Shown piece by piece: positions 21,257 to 32,390 of a stretch of DNA of 64,000 bases. Origin of the DNA: Anniella stebbinsi. Taxonomy: Eukaryota; Chordata; Lepidosauria; Squamata; Anniellidae. Each line of letters begins with the position of its first letter. Position 1 is the stretch's first letter. Both the position numbers and the translations under genes were made by a program. The DNA lies in NCBI GenBank assembly GCA_029215795.1, contig JARDYH010000002.1:8673001-8737000 (forward strand). Direction: 5' to 3'. The notes under the pieces were generated by a model. The model was not told the origin of the DNA, ran no database searches, and saw only the letters and a list, made by a program, of their open reading frames with translations.

Positions 21257-21528
21257 TAGGGCTGTGCATGGATCCAGATCTGGATCCCGAATCTGGATCT
21301 GATCAGGCTGATCTGGACCTTCTGCATCCAGATCCGGATCCGAACTGTATCCAGTCACAGCACTCCTTCCCACTCTCGTCTCCCTCCCCCCACTGTCCCT
21401 GCTTACCTGCTGCCTCCCCATTATCCTCTCTCCTCGCTGTGTGCCGCTGCATTTCCCACTTGCGTCGGGTGATGACGGACCTGACAGATCGGAATCCGGA
21501 TTGGATCGGAGGTCCATGCACAGCCCTA
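21257..21528. mobile_element. hAT-like element, TAGGGMTGTGCA family, 272-bp member
   Basis: The ends are TAGGGCTGTGCATGGA and TCCATGCACAGCCCTA, a perfect 16-bp inverted repeat. The flanks CCAGAAAC (21249-21256) and CCAGAAAT (21529-21536) are an 8-bp duplication with one mismatch. GGATC/GATCC-rich DNA lies just inside both ends. It encodes nothing. It is the smallest of three related elements in the window. Confidence 0.9.
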
Positions 21529-24500
21529 CCAGAAATGTCCCTCTTTATTTCTGGGATGACGCACTGGCGTTTAGATGCAGGGGGACAATCTTCCCCCCAT
21601 CTCGGAAGGTCTCAGGGTGTAAATGAGGCCAAAGACTCATGTGGTACCCCCATTTATGTTTAAGTGGTGTTTGTAAACAATAAGTTCCAAATGGAAAGCA
21701 TCCATTGATTGCACATTCAGTTGTAGAGTTGCCATTAAAATTTCATGCGGAATGAATATTACAGTTCCAATTCAAGCAAAATGGCTGAGGAATCCCATGG
21801 ACTTTCAATGGGATTATTGAAACTTCTTGGGGGAGGGCACATTCATAGGTTGCAATGGGACTGTGCCTAAAACAAAATTCAAAGTCAGCACAGAATGTTC
21901 TTTTCAAGCAAAAGATCTGAGAAAGATCATATACTGCCTAATGAGTTTCCATAAGACTGCTAGTGAAAGTTTTCAGGGCAAGATGTCTTGCTTGAGCTTG
22001 GTCCAGACCTGCTCCTTGACCCAAATGTTGTGGGGAAGGTAAATCAGAGTTCAGCACAGGCTTGTCAGGCCCTGGGAAACAGAGGTAACCTGGGTGGCAG
22101 GACCAGCAAAAACACAGAATTCCAATCAGAGGCCAAGATCATGAAAAACAGTCCTTCTGAGAGCATGATCCATTAGAAGGGTTGTTGAGGAAATCCAATG
22201 TTAATGATGGAGGAGAAAACCAAGGGGCAATCACAACATCAAGAACAATGTATCAGAACTGATGACAGTGGATAGACCAGAAGTGAAGGCTTATGTAGCT
22301 GGTATTCAGGGCCCAATAGAAACAGTCTAGTCCAACAGGCTTCCTCCTCCTCTGACTCCTCAGGCAAAGTAGGTTCGACAGTTCACAGGTGCCTCAAGGC
22401 CCACTAAAGGGCCAGGTGTAGCCTCTTCAGGTGGGTGACAGTTGCCTTTGGTAGTGCTGCAGTTGAGGGTTCTCATGGGTCTATGGCATCAGTTTATTCA
22501 CTCATGAAGGAAATACCCTTGTCGGAGGCCAGGTCATTTGCTTCAGCTGTATGCTGTCCTGGTACTTTGTCTAAATCAAATTTCAAAGCAAATATGCCAG
22601 TCCCTTTTCAGGCAAAACATACAAGAAGTTTCAACGGAGACAAAGAAAAGTTTCTTGTGTACGGGGCTCTGTCTCAGTGTTCTGAATAAAGGTTCTTGAG
22701 GGACAGGTAACATTTTCCTCTCCACAAATGCTCAACCTAAATTCCTACAAGACAGCTACAAAATCTTATTCCAGGGTCAACTGCCCCCTGATCAGGAAAA
22801 AAAAAATCGTTAACACATTCCATCCAAGTATTCATGAGTATATATTCATTGTTTAATTTACTGGCAGATACAGAAGATATAACATGATGTCCTTTTTAAC
22901 CTCAGTAGATGGTGTGATGGTATTTTTGCCTAGAGGAGTTGCCCTATATAATAAAAAGTGATATTCTGTGTCGCTATAATGCATGCGGTTTCATTCACAG
23001 TAGTATCTCAAAACCGATTCACAACTCCCCGCAGGTGCTATTCAGGGTGGTCCTACTGTTTAGTTCTTATTCCTGCTCTGTCAGTCAGGTCAGGTATCAT
23101 GCTACTTTAACCAGAAGGAACACATTTGAATGGGTAGTAAATTGTGGAGGAGAAACCCATATGGTACCTACCTACTGAAATTCCATTAACCTTCAGTATG
23201 GCTGACAAATAGAGGCCTTCAAGATGTTGATAAATGATTCATTGTAGAACTCTACCAGATGGATAACTCGAGAGAGGTTCAAAGGGGTGAGGAGAAAGGC
23301 TGGGTCAGCTCCATTGCCACCGGCTGTGCTGAACCTAAACCATTCAAAATAGATGGCTCCACATTTGTGGGTAGATTTTGACTGCTCATTCCGTTTGATG
23401 AACACTTTACACATTTTGTGAACCTGGATGACAAGTTTTGACTGTAATTCAGAGGTGATTTGTGACTGGAAACTCAGGCCGAGGGCCTGATGGGAATGTG
23501 AAATGAAGCTTCTGAAATTCTGCACACCCTTCCTCCACCACTTCATCTTGGGGTTCTGGAGACACTGTGATTTCACCATCAAATCAGATTTCCCCCTGCC
23601 TCTATCCTGCCCTTCGCATGACCTGCTTTTTGTAAAATCTTGCCTAATTAAGTGATCTGGGCATCTCAAAAGCTTGCACATTTTTATGTGGACTGATAAC
23701 AGTATTATCCTAAGATGTATTTTGGAATGTATTTCAAGCCACCAATGTTAACTTCAAATCTGACTCTGTATTATATACCCCCTTTTCTATATTTGATTCT
23801 CATGTAGCGTTTTGTAGTGAACAATCATCGTCTCCATTATAACAGAGCAAACGTACTTGATTTTCAACCATCTTTTCTCTGCTCTCAACCTCTCCTGTAT
23901 TTCTTTCCAGTGGCATATTACTTAGCTCCATATCAGAAAGGCAAGACCCTCTCAGAGCCCAATGTAATGCCTTATGTCACCAAAAGAAGAGTTTTCTTTC
24001 AACTTCAGTGAGCTCTGAAGTCAGACTGAAGGATAAATGTTCAAAGCATGGTTTGGGGCAGTAGGAAAATCCAATTGACTCTATTAGAATCCATGTGGCT
24101 AAGATCCCGTTGGCTTCTAACGAACTTCAGGCAAAACAATTGATTTCTCTGAAATTCCACCTTGCTGAATCTCAACTAATTTCAAATCATAACATTAGCA
24201 TATCTGTCTCTACTTAGAGAAGTCACATAGACTTTTTTTAAAGGCTATGCAACCTCATGGATTTAAAGCTATGATTCTCTTATAGATTTGAGCATGGTAT
24301 CATATCCCCCCACCTCATTTACATTTACTGAGATAACCTTCTTGATGTGTATAATGTCAAGAGTCCACCTGTGAATTTATGAACACATGAAGTTAGAGTG
24401 AGACAGAGCATTGGTCCATCAGATTGACTCTCTGGAGTGTCAAGCACGTATATTTCCCAGGCTAGCTACTTGAGATCCTTTTCACTGGAAATGGCAGAGA

Positions 24501-24675
24501 TTAAACAAGAGATCTTCTGTATGCAAGATCAACCCCCCCACCCACCCCAAGATATCATTATATTACAACTGAGAAAGCTCTGCAAATACTAATGTATTAA
24601 AGGGACACAGCACACAATTAAACTATGAAATTCATTTCCACAAGATTTAGTGATTGGAAGTGAAGTAAACCTACT
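21529..24675. other. Non-coding DNA without recognised repeats
   Basis: The stretch is AT-rich. A 162-codon frame on the minus strand at 23193-23681 is the longest, but it has no recognisable domain and I do not call it a gene. This is the longest repeat-poor stretch and the best place to look for conserved regulatory DNA. Confidence 0.5.
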
Positions 24676-25262
24676 TCGTATGGCTTTAAAGGGGGATTGG
24701 CCAAATTCATGGAGTATAAGGCTATCAATGGCCACTATTGCAGGTGGTAGGGTGACCATATGAAAAGGAGGACAGGGCTCCTGTATCTTTAACAGTTGCA
24801 AAGGACAGGGAATTTCAGCAGGTGTTGTTTGTATGCATATATAACCTGGTGAAATTCCCTCTTCATCACAACAGTTAAAGCTGCAGGAGCCCTGTCTCTT
24901 GACCATGTACAAAAGAGGGCAGGGCTTCTGCAGCTTTAACTTTGTGATGAAGAGGGAATTTCACCAGGTTCTGCTTATATACAAATGACATCTGTTGAAA
25001 TTCCCTTTTCTATGAAACTGTTAAAGATACAGGAGCCCTGTCCTCCTTTTCATATGGTCAGCCTAGCAGGTGGCTATATGCCACATCTAGTATCAGAGGC
25101 CTATGTACACCAGTTGTTGGGGAACATGTGCGGGAAAGAGCTGTTGCACTCATGTCCTGCTTGTGGGATTCCTGTGGGCAGCTGGTTGGCCATTGTGTGA
25201 ACAGAATGCCGGACTAGATGGATCCTTCATCTGATCCAGCAGGGCTGTTCTAATAGATGCAG
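24676..25262 (+). repeat. Dispersed amniote-type repeat (GCTGGATCAGACC family), with nested MITE
   Basis: It reads CCAAATTCATGGAGTATAAG, GCTATCAATGGCCACTATTG, is interrupted by the MITE, then continues CAGTTGTTGGGGAACATG, CTCATGTCCTGCTTGTGGG and GATCCAGCAGGGCTGTTCT. The same order appears at 38190-38420 and 60590-60755. I recognise it as a common reptile repeat but cannot name its class. Confidence 0.7.
24748..25065. mobile_element. Palindromic MITE, TAGGSTGACC family (subfamily A), full length
   Basis: It is bounded by TAGGGTGACCATATG and CATATGGTCAGCCTA. A perfect 8-bp duplication, GCAGGTGG, lies at 24740-24747 and 25066-25073. Length is 318 bp. It interrupts the older dispersed repeat. 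Confidence 0.92.
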
Positions 25263-26057
25263 GGATGCATAAGAAATGTGCTTCACTTCATTTTTTTTAA
25301 CCAAACTTTACCTATATCATGCCTCTTGGAATCATGGTCAAGGTCTACTGTGTTCCAAAAATGCATACATCTGAGAGAGAGAGATGAAAAAATATGTACT
25401 TTTGAAAAATGCAAGCAAACACAGTCTAATCAATGAGAAAAAAATGAGTGTATTTTAAAAATCTGCACAAGTGATGCATAGATCTGGAGAAATGTGCATA
25501 AAAGACATCCTTTAAAAAAAAGAAAAGAAAAACAAATACATTCAAGCTCACAAGCTGATATGAACATTGGAACATTCAAGTATCTCTATGAGACTGAGTT
25601 TTTTTCTGATTCACCTGTCCCTACCACCTCGAAACTTCAACGGTCTTTGTAGGTTATGGCTCAAATACGTATCCCTATATCACAGTAGGTCAGTTATTTG
25701 TATTAGTTATGAGAGCTCCAGATCTTCGAAATCCATGGCAGACCACTTGTTTTTTTTAAAAAAAATGTGTTTTCCAGCTGCCTCTCCAAGACTGTAAAAT
25801 TGAGCTTGAAGTGGAGGAAAAGGGGTGTTCTTGGTGGGCAGGTAGGAGAGGAGACCAGAGAGGTCAGAATATGATTTATCCTGAGCCTCCCAGCATCCTT
25901 CCCACCCCCTTCCCAAGTGTCTGTGCTAGACAATCTAGCAAGCCCATCTAGAGAGAAGAAAACGTTAAGGGATTGCAGAACAGGAAGGCAAGATTCTTGG
26001 CTTCAACGTAGCAGGGCAAAGGAATCTCAGAATCATCTGAGTTTGGGGGCTTCCAAG
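25263..26057. other. Anonymous non-coding DNA
   Basis: A-rich runs occur near 25510 and 25750. No gene is recognised. Confidence 0.5.
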
Positions 26058-27049
26058 TAGGGATGTGCACTGGATTGGACCCGATCCACGATCCGAGTAC
26101 GGTCCAGTGGGAAATCGGATAAATTATCCGATTTCCGATCCGACAGCTGGATCGGCCGATCCAATCCGAACCGGTCCGAAAAGGCTCCGAACCGGTTCGG
26201 TGGATCGGCGGATTGGCGGGCGCCCACTGGCGCCCACCGCCGCTTCCATTGGTAGGCGCCAGCGGGCGCCCGCCGATGAAAGTGGACAGCGGGGGGGAGG
26301 AGGGGGCGGGAGGAGGGGGGCCCTTACCTTTCCGGCCCGTCCGCTCCCGTCCGGCGCCGGCGGCTACTACCAGCGGGCTCCGCGGCCTGCTCCAGGGTGG
26401 CGTGCCGGGTGATGTCATCACCCGGCGCGCTACTCTAGAGCAGGCCGCAGAGCCCGCTGGTAGTAGCCGCCGGCGCCGGACGGGAGCGGACGGGCCGGGA
26501 AGGTAAGCAGGGGGCGCGCGGAGGGGAGGAGGGGGGGCCCTTACCTTCCTGGCCCGTCATCACCCGGCGCGCTACTCTAGAGCAGGCCGCAGAGCCCGCT
26601 GGTAGTAGCCGCCGGCGCCGGACGGGAGCGGACGGGCCGGGAAGGTAAGCAGTGGTGGGGAAGGGGGCTTACCCCCCCCGGAGCTGTCCGCTTCTATCCG
26701 CGGGCGCCCGCGGGCGCCTGCGGATGGAAGCGGACGGCCCCAGGGGGGGGAGGGAGCGCGGGGGAGGGGGCTTACCTGCCGGGGCCGTCCACAGTGGACG
26801 GCCCCGGGGGGGAGGGAGTTAGGCCCCCCCTCACCCACCCGCCGCCATTTTTTCCTCATAGACTTGCATTGCAATGCAAGTCTATGGGGGGGAAAAATGG
26901 CGGCCGATCCAAAAATTTCCGATTTTTGGATCAGGATCATACTCGATCCGGTCCGGGGGGCCTCCGATTTTGTCCGAACCGATCCGTGACAAAATTGGAG
27001 GTCCCGATCCGGGTCCCGATCCGATCCGGGGGGTCCGTGCACACCCCTA
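26058..27049. mobile_element. hAT-like element, TAGGGMTGTGCA family, 992-bp GC-rich member
   Basis: The ends are TAGGGATGTGCA and TGCACACCCCTA. A perfect 8-bp duplication, CTTCCAAG, lies at 26050-26057 and 27050-27057. Subterminal DNA is rich in GGATC and CCGATCC. The middle (about 26200-26850) is extremely GC- and CpG-rich, with long inverted arms around CCGGCGCCGG and a 97-bp identical direct repeat (26414-26510 and 26556-26652). Near the right end a CTTGCATTGCAATGCAAG palindrome occurs. It has no transposase frame. The CpG-rich core could be mistaken for a promoter island. Confidence 0.92.
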
Positions 27050-27418
27050 CTTCCAAGTAGTGAGGGCACAATCCATGTGGTTGCACTTCTAACCTCTTGG
27101 GTCAGGGAGTTCCAAATATGGTACATTGGCTCCAAGGAAGCCCTCTCCTGGTGTGCCACCAACCATCACTTTGAAGGCAACAGTACACACAAGAAGGCCA
27201 CAACTAACTAAAAGCACTGCTTTATTTAGCTTGATCAGCAATTTCTTGCACCTATATAGGTTCTCCAACCTCCTCCTGGAAGAACCATGATTCCCACTGG
27301 ATCTTGGTTACTATGACTTGGCAATATAGGGAGAAGGGTGGATAGAATTCCAAGCCCCGGTGGTATAAATGGCAAATTATTATCTGCCATAAATGAAGTA
27401 ACCTTGGAAGGTTGTAAA
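27050..27418. other. Non-coding DNA between two hAT-like elements
   Basis: It includes GGTGTGCCACCAACCATCAC, which resembles the reversed C-terminal part of an L2-like LINE, but the match is too weak to call firmly. Confidence 0.35.
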
Positions 27419-29512
27419 TAGGGATGTGCACTGACCCCCCGGATCGGATCGGATAGCGGATCGGAATCGGACCTGGGGGGTCGGATCGGATCGGAGGCTG
27501 GTCGGATCGGATCGGACCAGATGTCCGATCCGGATCGGACGCCATTTTGAATGCTTTTTCCCATAGCCAAGTATTGTTTTACAAAAACGCCTATAACTTT
27601 TTCATTTTTAAAGATAGAAGGATGAAACTTGGGCACATTGTAGACTGGTTAGGGGTAGTTATCTGTGAGAAATTTCAGAAAGATTGGTGCATGCATTTTG
27701 TGGCAATTAATTTTTTAATAAATACACAGGAATGCCTATAACTTTGTCATTTTTAAAGTTACACACATGAAACTTTGCCACATTGTAGGGGGTACCTTGG
27801 GACCTATGTGTGTGAAATTTCAGAAACGTAGGTGCTTGTCTTGTGTGGCAATTAATTTTTAGAAAAATGGGTAGTAGTGGGGTAAATACAGTTACGCCTC
27901 CCATTTTTTTATTTTTGAAGATACAAACAGGAAACTTGGGCACATTACAGGGCTCGTGTTTCCTTTGAAGTTGCTAGTAGTATCCATTACAGGGCTCGTG
28001 TTTCCTTTCCTCCTTTCACTTTTCAAGCAGAACGGCTGAGCCTAGCTGAGTTTTGCAGCCATGCGTGCAAGGAAGGATCACTCTGGTCTCGATCCCTTTG
28101 ATCCTTGGTAGTATCCATTACAGGGCTCGTGTCTGCTTTCACTTTGTACTCAAGCAGACACGAGCCCTGTAATGGATACTACCAAGGATCAAAGGGATCG
28201 AGACGAGAGAGTGTTTCCTTTTCTTCGCGGGAAGCGGGAGGGGAAGACCTGGCCTCTGTAGAAATTTTTTTGAAACATGTAATTTAAAAATTCCATAGCC
28301 ATCAAATGCCTGGACCTATCATTCTGAAATTTCTGACACATATCTACCCCTAACCCATCTACAAAGTGAGCAATGTTCAGACTTCTAACTTTTAAAATAA
28401 AAAAGTTATAGGCGTTTCTTTCCTCATTGTTTCAAAAATACCTTGCCACCACATGCCTGGACCCAGCTGTCTGAAATTTTACACACATATCAAGCCAAGT
28501 GGTACCTGTAATGTGCCCATGTTTCCTGTTTGTATCTTCAAAAATAAAAAAGTGGGAGGCGTAACTGTATTTACCCCACCACTACCCATTTTTCTAAAAT
28601 TAATTGCCACACAAGGCAAGCACCTACGTTTCCGAAATTTCACACACATAGGTCCCAAGGTACCGCCTACAATGTGGCAAAGTTTCATGTGTGTAACTTT
28701 AAAAATGACAAAGTTATAGGCATTCCTGGGTATTTATTAAAAAATTAATTGCCACACAAGGCAAGCACCTACGTTTCCGAAATTTCACACACATGGGTCC
28801 CAAGGTACCACCTACAATGTGGCAAAGTTTCATGTGTGTAACTTTAAAAATGACAAAGTTATAGGTGTTTCTTTCCTCATTGTTTCAAAAATTAATTGCC
28901 ACACAAGGAAAGCTCCAATGTTTCTGAAATTTCACACACATATCAAGGCAAGTGGTACCTGTAATGTGCCCAAGTTTCCTGTTTGTATCTTCAAAAATAA
29001 AAAAATGGGAGGCGTAACTGTATTTACCCCACTACTACCCATTTTTCTAAAAATTAATTGCCACACAAGACAAGCACCTACGTTTCTGAAATTTCACACA
29101 CATAGGTCCCAAGGTACCCCCTACAATGTGGCAAAGTTCCATGTGTGTAACTTTAAAAATGACAAAGTTATAGGCATTCCTGGGTATTTATTAAAAAATT
29201 AATTGCCACAAAATGCATGCACCAATCTTTCTGAAATTTCTCACAGATAACTATCCCTAACCAGTCTACAATGTGCCCAAGTTTCATCCTTCTATCTTTA
29301 AAAATGAAAAAGTTATAGGCGTTTTTGTAAAACAATACTTGGCTATGGGAAAAAGCATTCAAAATGGCGTCCGATCCGGATCGGACCTCATCGGATCGGA
29401 TCGGATCGGATCGGAGGTTGTCCGGATCGGATCGGATTGGATCGGATTTTCCCGATTTTGGGTCGGATCGGATTCGGATCGTGGATCGGATCCGATCCGA
29501 TGCACACCCCTA
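27419..29512. mobile_element. hAT-like element, TAGGGMTGTGCA family, 2094-bp member with long inverted ends
   Basis: The ends are TAGGGATGTGCA and TGCACACCCCTA, flanked by a perfect 8-bp duplication GTTGTAAA (27411-27418 and 29513-29520). About 100 bp of GGATCGGATC-rich DNA follows each end. Inverted arms of about 540 bp (27419-27955 against 28965-29512) are built from degenerate units of about 145-160 bp carrying GAAATTTC and AAAGTTATAGGCGTTT. The right side holds about seven units and the left about three. The centre has a perfect 52-bp hairpin. Short frames of up to 127 codons in the units mirror the repeats and show no transposase motifs. Confidence 0.93.
28087..28203. repeat. Perfect 52-bp hairpin in the centre of the 2094-bp element
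   Basis: Positions 28087-28138 are the exact inverse of 28152-28203, with a 13-base loop. The stem includes TAGTATCCATTACAGGGCTC. The word CATTACAGGGCTCGTGT also occurs near 27985, linking the hairpin to the left arm. A perfect stem of this size implies recent formation or ongoing homogenisation. Confidence 0.93.
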
Positions 29513-30238
29513 GTTGTAAAGCTATAAAATGTACATCACAAAGACAACCCTTTGGATGAAAAAAGGAGTCACTGTGAGTGAGCAACAGTGTACCATCAGT
29601 CTTCCTGATAGATGGGCAGAGATTAATCTTCTGTGCACTGGTTCATAGCAAATCATGCAATGCCTGCCTCTCCTTCACTAAAAAGAAAGAAGAAAAAGAA
29701 AAAAAGGGGGGCTGCTCCCTTTTATGTGTCGGACTTTTCTATCAAACATAGATTAATTTGTGCCCTCTTTCAGTGGTAAAACTCAGACCCTCAATCTTAT
29801 ATCCACTCTAATAACAGTCTTCCATCTTTATTCTATCACACTTCACTGCAGAAAGAGGTTGGTGTTTCATTGAGCTCTTTCTGTAGGTAATTGCCGCAGG
29901 AAATAATTCATTTTTGATAGTGATCCAATATTTAAGATATATATATATATATATATATAGTCATGATATAGAGTAGTGAAACTTGGTCCACCAAAGGTAG
30001 ATCATTCCAGATTAATGAGTTTTTAGTGGGTGGAGTGGCTGAAATTAGGAATTCTTTGTCCTGGAAATATGAATCATGGTAACTCAACATGTTCACCTTC
30101 ATCATAACACTGAGCATTATGCACCTTAGGGGTGGATGATCTGGGCACTTGCCCGTGGGCACCAGGATGAAGGGGCCACCGAGCTGAGCGTAGTGGCTTA
30201 GTGTTTGTTGAATTTACTGTCTCCAGTGAGTTAGGTCA

Positions 30239-30241
<3 letters not shown>
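29513..30241. other. Non-coding DNA with (TA)n
   Basis: A (TA)n tract lies at 29937-29959. No gene is recognised. Confidence 0.55.
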
Positions 30242-30275
<34 letters not shown>

Positions 30276-30277
30276 GC
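30242..30277. repeat. (TAA)n microsatellite at the R4 5' junction
   Basis: About twelve TAA units abut the truncated 5' end of an R4/Dong-like fragment. Confidence 0.9.
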
Positions 30278-30887
30278 TATACAGGATCAAGTTATAGCCA
30301 CCAAGAACTACCAAAATTACATCATAAAAAATAACAGAGTAACAACAGACCTATGCAGGAAATGCCATCAAGTCCAAGAAACAACAGACCACATAACAGG
30401 TGGATGTAAAATTCTGGGAGGAATGGACTATACAGACAGACACAATACAGTTGCAAAAATAATTCAACAACAACTGGCCATCAAATTCAACCTTATCAAA
30501 CAACCTACACCACACTATACATACTCACCCGAAACAATCTTGGAAAATGCAGATCATAAAATATACTGGGACAGAACAATTCATACCGACAACACAATAC
30601 CCTGCATCCAACCAGACATAATGGTCATTGACAAAAAAGAAAAATACGCGTACCTCATCGACATAGCAATCCCGAATGTCAAAAATGTTGCCGAAAAAGA
30701 AGAAGAAAAGAGAGACAAATATACACCACTGGCTAAGGAAGTCAAAGAATTATGGCAACAGGAAAAGGTCACCATTATTCCATTAGTCACATCAGTCACC
30801 GGCATCACTTCAAAAAATTATACAGAAAACCTCCAGAAACTGGGCCTACCAGAATACATCCACACCAACATAGGGATAGGAAAATGA
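30278..30887 (+). pseudogene. R4/Dong-type LINE ORF, C-terminal zinc knuckle and restriction-like endonuclease
   Basis: The frame begins AIQDQVIATKNYQNYI and is open to 30887, about 200 codons. It carries a C-x2-C-x8-H-x4-C zinc knuckle (CRKCHQVQETTDHITGGC) and then a restriction-like endonuclease core, PD-x14-D, from QPDIMVIDKKEK to YLIDIAIP. These are diagnostic of R2/R4-type site-specific LINEs. The RT domain is absent, so the copy is 5'-truncated. The C terminus is shorter than in the copy at 46.5 kb, which continues past YIHTNI with about 20 more residues, so the 3' end may also be altered. The absence of stops suggests a fairly young insertion. Confidence 0.85.
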
Positions 30888-32213
30888 GTGATGTTTGAGC
30901 TCACCAGTATCCTCTGAACATCATCTTACTGCTGGTCTTGTTCCCAATTCCTATTTGCATTTGCAAGCACAGCTCACTCAGCGTGAACAGGAAAGCTATG
31001 CACATCAAACAGTGATTGAATGGGAGATTTGCACAAATTTCCTAATTTGTGCATATATATTTTTTCCATATTCTAAGGCAGGACTGATTCAGTCTACAGA
31101 GGAAATTCGCGCAAATTAAGAAATTGCAGAAATTGAATGGGGAACTGGGAAAGAGATAAACACAATCACGTGTTCGACAATTGTTCAATGGACACATGCC
31201 TGCACTCACATTTGAAGCTCTCAATGGAGCATGCTCACATGTTTTGTGAGCAAATACAAATTATTCATACAATCCTAAATATGCTTCTTTTTCAATTTTA
31301 GTTTGATATAATTTGGTTTAGATTTAAACCAGTGGAACACATTGGTTCATTATACACACTGCAGTATAAATATTATACACTAGCTTTCCCACCTAGTGCC
31401 CCCAGATAGGTTGGAAAACGTCATATATATATGGTGGACCACCAACTCCAACCAGCATGGCCACTGGTGGTAGCGAGAGTCATTGTCCAACTCATCTGGA
31501 TGGCATCTTAAGCACCATAAGCTCTACAAGTAATTTTAAAAAGAAGGTTGTAAGCTGATTGGGTGGAGTTCACTCCTTGCCCAGAGTTCTATTTGTCCTG
31601 TAGCTGGCCTTGATTATGTCCCCTCAGTTCTTCTGTGGCTCAGACTTAATCCAAGCTGGAGAAAAGCTCCTTCTTCCCACATCCAAAAATACACCTACAT
31701 CTCTAACCACCAGGAAAGGTGAGGGTGGGCAGGTTTGGGGGCTCACTGATTGGGCTCATCAATTACAAGTCAATGTTTTTGGAATAATTTTTTGTTCTTT
31801 CTTTCTTAAGTCTCTCTACTTTTATGCATCATTGCTGGCCCCAATCCAAACCAAGCCTGGGGGAGTTCAATTGTCACTACTTGTAGCAAACAAGAGAGTG
31901 GGTGTATTGACAAGGGAAATACAGGTTTGGGGAACCATACAAAAATGTCTCTCTTTCAGCTAGAGAGGTGCTGGATCTCAAATGGGCATGAAAGCCAAAC
32001 TCTCAAATCTAGGACCGTTCCATGAACATGGTAGGTTTCCAGTGACGTGGATGTCCCTGGGCACACAGGCAAGCCATCCTTTTGTAAACCATCCTTTGTA
32101 TGAATGGGTGCCTACTTGTGTATCATAAATGTGATGACAATCACTGCAGACATCAGAGATTGCTCCCTAATGACAATAATCCATGTGTGTGTGCTAGCGT
32201 GCGTGTACACATA

Positions 32214-32281
<68 letters not shown>

Positions 32282-32390
32282 AAAGAGAGAGAGAGAGAGA
32301 GAGAAGGTTTATTCCTTCTCAACATCTATATTTTCTCTATTTGGAGGCTTTATGGGGATCATTCAATCCTATATTCCCTTATCTGTACTC
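30888..32390. other. Non-coding DNA with simple repeats and one old repeat
   Basis: A (TC)n(CA)n(GA)n tract lies at 32222-32304. The part at 31400-31530 (CAACTCCAACCAGCATGGCC) is related to the foldback repeat at 57150. No gene is supported. Confidence 0.5.

Noticed and set aside
23193..23681. 162-codon minus-strand frame
   Set aside because: It has no recognisable domain, no splice context and no supporting repeat family. A frame of this size is plausible by chance over 64 kb on six frames.
26200..26850. CpG island marking a host gene promoter
   Set aside because: The island lies entirely inside an element bounded by an exact 8-bp duplication and is made of palindromic and duplicated blocks, so it is part of the transposon.
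27419..29512. Possible CRISPR-like or satellite array
   Set aside because: Units are degenerate, occur in both orientations and lie within transposon ends with a target duplication. This is not a CRISPR structure.
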